NCBI GenBank assembly: GCA_021202075.1
Contig: JAJQDT010000138.1
Span: 1-64,000, forward strand
DNA: 64,000 nt
Origin: Lachnospiraceae bacterium
Lineage (GTDB): Bacteria > Bacillota > Clostridia > Lachnospirales > Lachnospiraceae
Direction of reading: 5' to 3'
Below, one piece after another: positions 54,723 to 62,857 of this stretch. The notes below the pieces were generated by a model. The model had not been told where the DNA came from and made no database searches. It saw only the letters and a program-made list of their open reading frames with translations. The position numbers were made by a program, and so were the translations under genes. Numbering within the stretch: the stretch's first letter is position 1; every line of letters begins with the position of its first letter.

Positions 54723-55709
54723 CTACATAATCGCCTCCGCCGTGGCGCTGAAGATTTTCGGAATCGCTTCATCCAGATCCAGATTCGAGTACCAGTATTC
54801 GTCTACATACTCCCAGAATATATCGCGGGCTTCCTCGTCCATGACGGTATCAATGTCGTAGCCGCAGACACAGGACCAGTAAACGTTCGCATTTTCGTCC
54901 TCTTCATCGAAATAGACGAAGAGGAAGGTGCCTTCGTTGCCGATGTTATCCTCGTACCAGTCTTCCGCCCAGGCGTATTTTTGGGATTCCGAGGTCAGGG
55001 AGTCGTCGTACGCTTTTAAGTATACATATGGCTGTACGCCGGTGGCATCGAAGAACTCCTCCAGGTTTTCTCCGACTGATTTGACATCTTCAAGCAGACC
55101 GGCTTCGTCTACGATACAATTACTGTCGAAGATGGTGAGTGCAGTGTCGGCTTTTTCTCTGGAAGACGAAGAGCCTGATGAAGAATTGGAAGAATGATCA
55201 TCCTCGTGTTCATTCTCATGATTTTCTTCATGTACGACGGTTGTCTGTGTATTCTGGCTGCTCCGGTAGCTGAAAATTCCTGCAAATAAGCACATTACAA
55301 CCAGTACCGCAATGATAATGGAAAGCAAGCATCCGCCTCCGCACCCGCCGCCGCGATAGTAGCCGCCTGCATAACCGCCTCTTCTCCAGAATGGCCAGAA
55401 ACCGCCAAAAAACATCCGGTGCGGCCGCCTGGGGGGCGGATTCATTCCACCCGGGCCGCCCATACCGCCGGGTCTGTTTCCCCCGCCGGGGCCCGGAGCA
55501 CCCATACCGCCTCGACCTCCTGGTGTTCCTGCTCCGCCACGATTTGCGCCGCCCATCATACCGCCGCCCAGACCGGAATGTCCGCCTCCTGAACGGCCAC
55601 TTCCGCTAAAACCACCGCCGGAGCGGCCTCCGCCGCTAAAACCGCCGCCGGAATGTCCGCCGCCGGAACGACCTCCTCCGCCGGAATGTCCGCCGCCTGC
55701 TCTGCCCAT
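54723..55709 (-). CDS. Gly-rich membrane protein with TPM-like domain
   Basis: A 328-residue protein. Residues 1-~110 are Gly/Ser/His/Arg-rich tandem G-G-G-H-S/G-G-G-R-S/G-G-G-F-S units, then Pro/Gly-rich sequence and an aromatic patch (M-F-F-G-G-F-W-P-F-W-R-R). One transmembrane helix follows (CLLSIIIAVLVVMCLFAGIF, about 125-145). An acidic Ser-rich linker leads to a C-terminal ~130-residue domain (V-D-E-A-G-L-L...F-D-A-T-G-V-Q-P-Y-V-Y-L) that resembles the TPM fold. The Gly-rich end is probably cytoplasmic and the TPM domain outside. Function unknown. Confidence 0.7.
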   Translation of the reverse strand: MGRAGGGHSGGGGRSGGGHSGGGFSGGGRSGGGFSGSGRSGGGHSGLGGGMMGGANRGGAGTPGGRGGMGAPGPGGGNRPGGMGGPGGMNPPPRRPHRMFFGGFWPFWRRGGYAGGYYRGGGCGGGCLLSIIIAVLVVMCLFAGIFSYRSSQNTQTTVVHEENHENEHEDDHSSNSSSGSSSSREKADTALTIFDSNCIVDEAGLLEDVKSVGENLEEFFDATGVQPYVYLKAYDDSLTSESQKYAWAEDWYEDNIGNEGTFLFVYFDEEDENANVYWSCVCGYDIDTVMDEEARDIFWEYVDEYWYSNLDLDEAIPKIFSATAEAIM

Positions 55710-55901
55710 AGTTCAGTCCCCCTTTATTTTATCCAATCAATTCGAAATTTCCAATTTCCCTGAAGAATCCTCTCACGAATCTTCTCGTAAATCCTCTCAT
55801 GAATCCTCACATTTGCCAGCGAAAATGACGATTCTTGTATTTGTGAAAATATCATACCCATATATCGATTCTGGCAGCAATGGAGATAAACTGTTTTTCT
55901 G

Positions 55902-56666
55902 TTATTTAGCTTTGTGCGGAGGGTCGATCGGGTAGCCGCCGCGCAGCTTCTGCATGCTGCGTGTGAGGGCGTCCTTCGAGTTCTTCCAGTCTGCGTCACG
56001 GTTGCGGTAGTCAAATTTATCGACCAGCCAGGAGACATCCTCCTCGATGCGGGCAAAATTTTTCTCCATCACATCAAAAATGGCCGGATAAAATTCCGCT
56101 TTTTCTTTCTCGTTCAGATACTGGTCGGCCGCGCCGCACAGTACGCCGAAATGATGAAGGCAGAAGCCTTTGCCGTTTAACACCTTATTTTTGAAGGCGT
56201 TATCCTGCTTATACAAATAGAAAAACGTCTCGATATACCGGTCAAACGTGGGCCGGATCATCTGACAGATGTAGCAGCTGCAGTCCTTTGACCCGGTCCA
56301 CGCCTGGATAGCATTTTTCTCACCGCCCGCATTCTGGCGGCGGATCAGAGGGAATTTCTGTGACTTGCCGGGCTTGAAGGAGGCAAACTGCTCGTGCATC
56401 TCTTTCATGAGCTTCTGGTAATGCGTTTTCATGATCAGAGAGTTGCCAAGCGTATTGCCGTAATCGTACATTTTCTTCAGATGCTCGCGGCAGAAGCCGA
56501 TTTTGTCAGTCTGCTCGCGGATATCGCTCTCCATATAGGAGGAGCCGCTGCCGATCGTAAAGTCCAGCGCGTCCTGCTCCAGCTTGCGCTCGATAAAGCA
56601 GAACGGACACTCGTCATTTTCATTTACCGCGTCATTGAGCGGAATTGTGTAGAGTTTTTCTTTCAT
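55902..56666 (-). CDS. DUF6062-type cysteine-motif protein
   Basis: A 254-residue soluble, helical protein with three Cys pairs: E-C-P-F-C near residue 20, G-F-C-R-E-H near 60, C-S-C-Y-I-C near 130 and G-F-C-L-H-H near 170. The pattern fits the DUF6062 family seen in Lachnospiraceae, likely a metal-binding structural protein. RBS GAGGA. It lies with the same orientation as the Gly-rich gene, 192 bp away. No function is known. Confidence 0.6.
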   Translation of the reverse strand: MKEKLYTIPLNDAVNENDECPFCFIERKLEQDALDFTIGSGSSYMESDIREQTDKIGFCREHLKKMYDYGNTLGNSLIMKTHYQKLMKEMHEQFASFKPGKSQKFPLIRRQNAGGEKNAIQAWTGSKDCSCYICQMIRPTFDRYIETFFYLYKQDNAFKNKVLNGKGFCLHHFGVLCGAADQYLNEKEKAEFYPAIFDVMEKNFARIEEDVSWLVDKFDYRNRDADWKNSKDALTRSMQKLRGGYPIDPPHKAK

Positions 56667-56956
56667 TTTGAAATCCTCATTTCTGCATAATAATACATGG
56701 CAAAAAGGTCAGGAATGAAACATCTGCGTCTCTGTCCATCGCAGTATCATACCATAGGCTGCGCAAATTATGATGTATAAAATAAAAGGAATCTTTGTCT
56801 GATTCGAGAATAGTTTATCACAAAATTCTTTTTGCGTACAGTACCCAATTGATTTGAAACAACCATTTTGGAACCAAAAAGCACAACTTTATCCGGTACG
56901 GACCAGAGGAATGGATTGAAACAATGGATTTTCCGGCTCCAAATCCTGGTTAGCAA
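56667..56956 (+). other. AT-rich intergenic stretch
   Basis: No credible gene, tRNA or hairpin with T-run is seen between the divergent genes at 55902-56666 and 57036. A minus-strand open frame of 116 residues (56768-57118) has no recognisable motif and covers the plus-strand promoter. Confidence 0.5.
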
Positions 56957-56985
56957 TTGAAAAAAATAACAGAATCTGCTATACT
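56957..56985 (+). promoter_or_regulatory. promoter of the VanX-like peptidase gene
   Basis: TTGAAA (56957-56962), 17-bp spacer, TATACT (56980-56985). Confidence 0.75.
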
Positions 56986-57035
56986 CGGCGTGATTGGGAA
57001 AAGATGACAGGAACAGCAGGGGAGGAGGTACAGGA

Positions 57036-58499
57036 TTGAAAAAACTATTTTGCTTTATTGTGTTTGTTTTTCTCCTGTTTACAATACAGATTGATCTGTC
57101 GCCCGATGATTTTGCCATCGTGATTGAGGATGCGTCGGGGAATGAGAGAAGCTATACCGTGCAGGATCTGGTCGGCACGGAAGATGAGACCGGATCAGAT
57201 TCGGATGATGCTGAAAATTCCGGTGAACTGACGCTTGTCGAGAATACCAGTGATAATGGCGAAACGGCCGGAACGGACTCCTCAGATGCTTCAGCCAACG
57301 GCTCGGATTCAGACGGCACAGACCAGAATGCCGTTCAGGGAGAAGACGGCACAGACCTGAATGCCGCCCAGGGAGAAGATGGCACAGGACAGAGCACGGA
57401 CGGACAGACGGCCGAATCTGATTCGACAGGAGTGACAAATAATGGTTCCGGGTCGGAGCCCGATGCGGATTCCCTATTGGCACTGGGGCTGACGGAGGAT
57501 TATTTTGAGCGGGAGGTGGCCGGTTCTACCGGATGGATCGCCGCTTCGGTGGAGCTGAAGGAGCGGGCGATTTCCTCCTCGGACACCATACAGACTCTTT
57601 CCGCGGGGACCGCATTTTGCATAAAAGAGGAGGATGGCGGCTGGTGGCGGATCGAGCTTGCGGACGGGACGACCGGATATGTTCAGTATGATTATTGTAT
57701 GATTAATCTCCCGGACATTCTGCCGACCATTGAGTATGATATTACGAACTCCTATTTTTCTATTTACAAATCCTGGGGACACGAGATTGACGGCGTGACC
57801 GGTGCGAAGCTGTACGATGCAGGTACGCTGGATACGGACGGAAAGGTCTGGAATGAGCGGCTTGAACGGTATGAATATCTGGTTCCGGTGATGTACTCGG
57901 CAGCGAAAAAGATCGCCATCGCTCAGTACAACGCCTACACCGTTACGGGCGGAGCCTACACGCTGAAAATCTATGACTCCTACCGCCCGCACTCCGTTAC
58001 GATTGAGATTGCCTCCGCCCTTTCGAAGCTGTATAATTCCAATTCTGAGGTGCGAGAGCATGTCGATTACAGTACGGAGCCTTCCGGGTCCACCTATACA
58101 TGGGGATCCAGCTGGTTCCTGGCACAGTCTCTGTCGACGCACAATACCGCATCAGCGATTGATGTGACGCTGTGCGAGTATGATAATAAAAAAGGGGAAT
58201 TTGTGGAGATGGCCATGCAGACGGATGTGCATGAGCTGAGCACCGCTGCGATTAAATATTATTCCGGATCGGCAGAGAAAATTCCGGAGAATTATTCCAG
58301 TGCGATGACGGAAAATGCCGTGTTACTTGACATGATTTTTATTGGCGGCAGCTATGGCGAGTATACGTTCCTGGATACGGGGATGTCCACGCTGGCGAGT
58401 GAGTGGTGGCATTTTCAGGATGACGCGACCCACAGCAGGGTGAGAGGGTATGTCTCCGGCGGCTGCGATTTCCAGGTCACAGAGTGCCTGAGCGAATGA
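57036..58499 (+). CDS. exported SH3b + VanX-like D,D-dipeptidase (M15)
   Basis: 487 residues. A signal/anchor helix (KKLFCFIVFVFLLFTIQI), an acidic Asp/Gly/Thr/Ser linker with D-G-T-D/G-Q-x-A-x-Q-G-E repeats, an SH3b-like domain (STGWIAASVELKERA... GGWWRIELADGTTGYV), then a VanX/D-Ala-D-Ala dipeptidase-type domain. Zinc ligands are H369 and D376 in S-T-H-N-T-A-S-A-I-D and H459 in E-W-W-H; D-S-Y-R-P-H-S is the substrate Arg block. It likely trims peptidoglycan peptides outside the cell; an unusual member, since VanX itself is cytoplasmic. TTG 57036 follows GGGGAGGAGG. A paralogue starts at 62858. Confidence 0.85.
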   Translation: MKKLFCFIVFVFLLFTIQIDLSPDDFAIVIEDASGNERSYTVQDLVGTEDETGSDSDDAENSGELTLVENTSDNGETAGTDSSDASANGSDSDGTDQNAVQGEDGTDLNAAQGEDGTGQSTDGQTAESDSTGVTNNGSGSEPDADSLLALGLTEDYFEREVAGSTGWIAASVELKERAISSSDTIQTLSAGTAFCIKEEDGGWWRIELADGTTGYVQYDYCMINLPDILPTIEYDITNSYFSIYKSWGHEIDGVTGAKLYDAGTLDTDGKVWNERLERYEYLVPVMYSAAKKIAIAQYNAYTVTGGAYTLKIYDSYRPHSVTIEIASALSKLYNSNSEVREHVDYSTEPSGSTYTWGSSWFLAQSLSTHNTASAIDVTLCEYDNKKGEFVEMAMQTDVHELSTAAIKYYSGSAEKIPENYSSAMTENAVLLDMIFIGGSYGEYTFLDTGMSTLASEWWHFQDDATHSRVRGYVSGGCDFQVTECLSE

Positions 58500-58613
58500 C
58501 CGCTATGCAGTAGATGCATCGCATTGTCTATCAATCAGGCGAACAGAAAGCACATGGAATCACAACACGGACTGCCAGCAGCCTTTACAGATCGGTCTGA
58601 AAGAAGGTGACTT

Positions 58614-59111
58614 ATGAAATGCAATGAAGCGCGGCGCATGGTCGTGCCCTTCGTAAAAAAAGAACTGTCGGAGCGCGATACGGAAGCGTTTCTTTTGCAT
58701 GTCGAATCCTGTGCGGACTGTATGGACGAACTGGAAATGTATTTCATGGTCACGCACGCGCTGAGTGCAATGGATTCCGGGGAGCATCATGGATATGATT
58801 TTCAGAAAATGCTCTCCGAGGAGATTCGAACCTCGAAGCGGACCATTTTGCGGCGCAAGGTATGGAATGCCTTCCGGCTGGTTTTGCTGACCATTGCGGA
58901 ACTGCTGCTGGTTCTCTGCATTTTTTTTGGCGTCCGTATGAAGCAGGGCGCAGACATGGATAGTATTTTTGAACGAGCACTTTTGCGCACGCGGATCGAG
59001 CAGAGAAATTCTGCGCCGGAGGAGCTCGAAAGTGCTGCGGAGACGGAGTCGGAGACAAAAGCATCTGTATCCGATTCTGCGGAAGAAAACAGTGTGTCAG
59101 ATACAGATTAA
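58614..59111 (+). CDS. zf-HC2 anti-sigma-like membrane protein
   Basis: 165 residues. M-K-C-N-E-A-R-R-M-V at the start and H-V-E-S-C-A-D-C-M near residues 28-36 form the His/Cys zinc-binding anti-sigma fold (zf-HC2). One transmembrane helix follows (FRLVLLTIAELLLVLCIFFGV, about 84-104), with an acidic Ser/Glu tail outside. No ECF sigma factor gene is adjacent, so the partner is unknown; it may sense envelope state together with the neighbouring peptidase. AGAAGGTGA precedes the ATG. Confidence 0.72.
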   Translation: MKCNEARRMVVPFVKKELSERDTEAFLLHVESCADCMDELEMYFMVTHALSAMDSGEHHGYDFQKMLSEEIRTSKRTILRRKVWNAFRLVLLTIAELLLVLCIFFGVRMKQGADMDSIFERALLRTRIEQRNSAPEELESAAETESETKASVSDSAEENSVSDTD

Positions 59112-59165
59112 ATTGTAATAGCTGCAGACGGTGGAAGCAGAAGGAATGGAGGGAGGAAATATCAT

Positions 59166-61823
59166 ATGCCGGAGAATCTTGAAAAGAAGGAAAAAATCGT
59201 ACTAATTGATGGCCACAGCATTCTGAACCGGGCTTTTTACGGGCTGCCCGACCTGACCAACAGCGAAGGGCTGCACACGAATGCGGTTTATGGATTTTTG
59301 AATATTATCCTGAAGGTATTTGAGGAGGAACAGGCTGCCTTTGCCGCAGTCGCGTTTGATCTGAAAGCGCCGACGTTCCGCCATAAAATGTACAGTGCTT
59401 ACAAGGGTACGCGCAAGCCGATGCCGCAGGAGCTTCACGAGCAGGTACCTCTGATGAAGGAAATGCTGACCGCGATGGGTATCCCTGTTCTGCAGCTGGA
59501 AGGGTATGAGGCGGACGACATTTTGGGAACCGCTTCCCGTCAGATGCAAAAGGAAGGGCTTTCGGTGACCATTCTTTCCGGCGACCGCGATCTGCTGCAG
59601 TTGGCGACCGATGATATTCTGATCCGCATTCCAAAGACACGCGCGACCGGGACAGAGATCGAGGATTATTATGCGAAGGATGTGAAGGAGCGCTATCAGG
59701 TCAGTCCGACGGAGTTTATCGATGTGAAAGCGCTGATGGGAGACGCATCGGATAATATTCCCGGGGTTCCGGGCATCGGAGAGAAGACAGCGACAAAGAT
59801 CATCGCGCAGTTCGGTTCCATCGAAGAGGCGTATGCGCATATTGATGACGTTACGCCGACCCGCGCACGCAATATGCTTGCGGAGCACTATGATATGGCC
59901 CAGATGAGCAAGACCCTGGCCACGATTGACCTGAATGCGCCGATTGAACTCAAAAAAGAAGAAGCGAGACTTGGAGACATCTACACAGCGGAAGCGCTGC
60001 AGCTCTGCCGCAGGCTGGAATTTAAAAACCTGCTTGGCCGTTTCCATGTGGAGGTGGAGCCAAAGCCAAAGGAAGAGACCTTCGAAGTGATTCGGGAGCT
60101 GAATGAGGCGGATGCCCTTTTTGCGCAGCTTAAAGATCACTCGTTTGCATTTTATATATTTGCAGAGGAGCAGGCTTTTTCGGGAATCGCTCTTTGCGCC
60201 TCGGATCAGGAAGCTTATTTTCTGGAGTGCGGCGGTTTTCTGACGCAGGAATATCTCTGCGAAGCGCTTTCCGAATCTATCGCAGGCAGTGAACGGGCAG
60301 TGACGCTGCATTTAAAGGAGCAGCTTCCAAATCTGGATATTCCGATGGATGCGCAGAGCCGCCTGTTTGACACGGCGATCGCGGCTTATCTGGTCAACCC
60401 GCTGAAGGGCAGCTATGACAGCCAGGATATCGCGAAGGAATATCTGGACGAGATGATTCCCTCCCGCGCGGAGCTGTTTGGAAAAAACTCCATGAAAAAA
60501 GCGCTCGAAGAGCTGCCGGAGGAATTTATCAGGTATGCCTGCCGCCTGGCGCTGATCCTGCGCCGGGCTTATCCGGTGATGAGCGAAAGACTGGAATCCA
60601 TGGGCATGAAGCCTCTGTTTGAAGAGATTGAGATGCCGCTGGTGTTTACGCTTGCGGATATGGAACGGGAAGGGATCCGTGTGAAGGCGCAGGAGCTGAA
60701 AGCCTACGGGGAGCAGCTGACCGGCCGCATCGCGGAGCTGGAGGCGTCTATTTATAAGCAGGCCGGAGAAACGTTTAACATCAATTCTCCGAAGCAGCTC
60801 GGCGTGATTTTGTTTGAAAACCTGCATCTGCCGCACGGAAAAAAGACAAAGACCGGCTATTCCACGGCTGCGGATGTGCTTGAAAAGCTGGCTGTGGACT
60901 ATCCGATCGTCTCGGACATTCTGGAATACCGCCAGCTGGCGAAGCTGAAATCGACCTACGCAGGCGGACTGTCGAATTTTATTTCTGAGGACGGCAGGAT
61001 CCACGGAAAATTCCATCAGACCATCACGGCGACCGGCCGGATCAGCAGCACAGATCCGAACCTTCAGAACATTCCCATCCGGATGGAGCTCGGGCGTCTG
61101 ATCCGCAAGGTCTTTGTGCCAGATGACGACTATGTATTTCTGGATGCGGACTATTCGCAGATCGAGCTTCGCGTGCTCGCGCATTTTTCCAACGATGAGG
61201 ATCTGATCCAGGCTTATCAGGACGCACAGGATATCCATACGATTACGGCGTCGAAGGTGTTCCATGTCGCCCCGGAGGATGTGACGCCGCTGCTTCGGCG
61301 CAACGCGAAAGCGGTCAACTTCGGTATTGTCTACGGTATCAGCTCGTTTGGCTTAAGCCAGAACCTGAGTATTACGCGAAAAGAAGCGCAGGATTATATT
61401 GAACAGTATTTTCAGACCTATCCGGGAATTAAAAAATTTCTGGACGGGGCCGTTGCGGACGCAAAGAAAAACGGCTATGTGACGACAATGTTTGGCCGCC
61501 GTCGTCCGATGCCGGAGCTGAAGTCCTCGAACTTTGCCCAGCGCTCCTTCGGCGAGCGTGTTGCGATGAATGCGCCGATTCAGGGAACCGCGGCAGACAT
61601 TATTAAAATAGCGATGAACCGTGTCAACACCTGCCTGCGAAGCCGGAATATGAAATCCCGCCTGATTTTGCAGGTGCACGATGAGCTTCTGGTCGAGACA
61701 GCCGTGGACGAGCTGGATGAAGTGCGTGAAATCATGGTCCGTGAGATGCAGAATGCGGCGAAGCTGCGCGTCCGGCTCGAGGTGGATATTCACGATGGGA
61801 AGAACTGGTACGAGGCGAAGTGA
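59166..61823 (+). CDS. polA: DNA polymerase I
   Basis: 885 residues. The 5'-nuclease domain (L-I-D-G-H-S-I-L-N-R-A-F-Y-G; D-A-S-D-N-I-P-G-V-P-G-I-G) is followed by a 3'-5' exonuclease-like domain and the polymerase with D-A-D-Y-S-Q-I-E-L-R, K-A-V-N-F-G-I-V-Y-G and Q-V-H-D-E-L. Where E. coli has F-D-T-E in exonuclease motif I, this protein reads S-F-A-F-Y330-I-F, so proofreading is lost, as in Bacillus enzymes. Role: Okazaki fragment processing and repair. GGAGG precedes ATG 59166. It is followed by repeat R4 and coaE, the normal neighbour. Confidence 0.97.
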   Translation: MPENLEKKEKIVLIDGHSILNRAFYGLPDLTNSEGLHTNAVYGFLNIILKVFEEEQAAFAAVAFDLKAPTFRHKMYSAYKGTRKPMPQELHEQVPLMKEMLTAMGIPVLQLEGYEADDILGTASRQMQKEGLSVTILSGDRDLLQLATDDILIRIPKTRATGTEIEDYYAKDVKERYQVSPTEFIDVKALMGDASDNIPGVPGIGEKTATKIIAQFGSIEEAYAHIDDVTPTRARNMLAEHYDMAQMSKTLATIDLNAPIELKKEEARLGDIYTAEALQLCRRLEFKNLLGRFHVEVEPKPKEETFEVIRELNEADALFAQLKDHSFAFYIFAEEQAFSGIALCASDQEAYFLECGGFLTQEYLCEALSESIAGSERAVTLHLKEQLPNLDIPMDAQSRLFDTAIAAYLVNPLKGSYDSQDIAKEYLDEMIPSRAELFGKNSMKKALEELPEEFIRYACRLALILRRAYPVMSERLESMGMKPLFEEIEMPLVFTLADMEREGIRVKAQELKAYGEQLTGRIAELEASIYKQAGETFNINSPKQLGVILFENLHLPHGKKTKTGYSTAADVLEKLAVDYPIVSDILEYRQLAKLKSTYAGGLSNFISEDGRIHGKFHQTITATGRISSTDPNLQNIPIRMELGRLIRKVFVPDDDYVFLDADYSQIELRVLAHFSNDEDLIQAYQDAQDIHTITASKVFHVAPEDVTPLLRRNAKAVNFGIVYGISSFGLSQNLSITRKEAQDYIEQYFQTYPGIKKFLDGAVADAKKNGYVTTMFGRRRPMPELKSSNFAQRSFGERVAMNAPIQGTAADIIKIAMNRVNTCLRSRNMKSRLILQVHDELLVETAVDELDEVREIMVREMQNAAKLRVRLEVDIHDGKNWYEAK

Positions 61824-61826
61824 TTG

Positions 61827-61920
61827 TTAAGGGATCTGGTACGAAATAACCTGTGCATTTTGCGCCGACTGACGCGCAAATCGCAGACCATAAAAGCCTC
61901 GACGCAGCCCGGAAATTTAT
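61827..61920 (+). repeat. family-2 dispersed repeat, copy R4
   Basis: AAGGGATCTGGTACGAAATAAC, then TGCATTTTGCGCC, GACGCGCAAATCGCAGACC, ATAAAAG and CCTCGACGCAGCCCG, starting right after the polA stop codon in the same orientation. A second partial word (GCACGAATCGCAGC) follows near 61938. Confidence 0.75.
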
Positions 61921-61977
61921 CCTGTGAAATACCCATGCACGAATCGCAGCATACAGCAGAAGAGGTCAGCTGAAAAC

Positions 61978-62820
61978 ATGAATGATGAGAATAATGAAAC
62001 GAATGCGCACAGCGGTAAATCAGTCAGAAATCGTCTGATACTGGGGATTACCGGCGGTGTCGGGGCGGGAAAAAGTACCATTCTTTCTTATCTGAAGGAA
62101 GCGTATGGTGCGGCCGTCATAGAGGCAGATGCAGTCGGTCATCAGGTGCAGCAGCCGGGCGAACCCTGCCAGAAAGAGATCGTGGAAGCATTTGGCGCAC
62201 AGATACTGAATGAGGATGGTACAATTGACCGGTCAAAGCTCGGAGCTATCGTCTATGCAGACCGTGAAAAGATGAATCAGCTGAATGCGATTGTACACCC
62301 GGCGATTAAAAGGCGGATTCTCGAGAGAATAAATGAACTGAGTTCGGCATCCGGACATATCAGTACAATTGCGAAATCCTCTGCCGAGGCCGGTTTCAAT
62401 CCGTTACCTGTTAAAATGACCGGCACAGATTTGGAAAAGTTACCTGTTAAAACGACTGGCACAGATTCAGTAAACCTGCGCTCCGGTGATCAGCCCCGGT
62501 TTCTGATTGCCATTGAGGCCGCCCTGCTGCTGGAGGATCACTATGACGAATTCTGTGATGAGGTCTGGTACATTTTCGCGGACGAACAGACGCGGATGAA
62601 TCGTCTGATGACTTCCAGAGGATACACGAAAGAAAAGGTATTGCAGATTATGAGCAATCAGCTGGATGAGGAAGCATTCCGCTGCCGCTGCGATGCGGTG
62701 ATTGATAACAGCAGCTCCGATATAAAACAGACATATGAGGAGATTGACCGGGTTTTACACGAATATCCTCGCCCTTCTGGCGGAATATCGCCGAACTTAA
62801 GTGAAGCGCCGGACATTTAG
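61978..62820 (+). CDS. coaE: dephospho-CoA kinase with repeat-bearing insertion
   Basis: 280 residues, against ~200 for ordinary CoaE. It phosphorylates dephospho-CoA, the last CoA step. P-loop G-G-V-G-A-G-K-S-T ends at residue 34; E-A-D-A-V-G-H-Q and V-H-P-A-I-K-R-R are conserved. A ~60-residue insertion (about 120-180) interrupts the middle and holds two units of L-P-V-K-x-T-G-T-D-L-E-K type (36-bp units at 62404 and 62440). The rest resumes at F-L-I-A-I-E-A-A-L-L-L. ATG 61978 follows AGAGGT; the upstream in-frame GTG at 61924 begins in the repeat R4 tail. Confidence 0.93.
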   Translation: MNDENNETNAHSGKSVRNRLILGITGGVGAGKSTILSYLKEAYGAAVIEADAVGHQVQQPGEPCQKEIVEAFGAQILNEDGTIDRSKLGAIVYADREKMNQLNAIVHPAIKRRILERINELSSASGHISTIAKSSAEAGFNPLPVKMTGTDLEKLPVKTTGTDSVNLRSGDQPRFLIAIEAALLLEDHYDEFCDEVWYIFADEQTRMNRLMTSRGYTKEKVLQIMSNQLDEEAFRCRCDAVIDNSSSDIKQTYEEIDRVLHEYPRPSGGISPNLSEAPDI

Positions 62821-62857
62821 AAAAATGGTTTCTGGGATTTTTAGAAAGGTTGAATGG

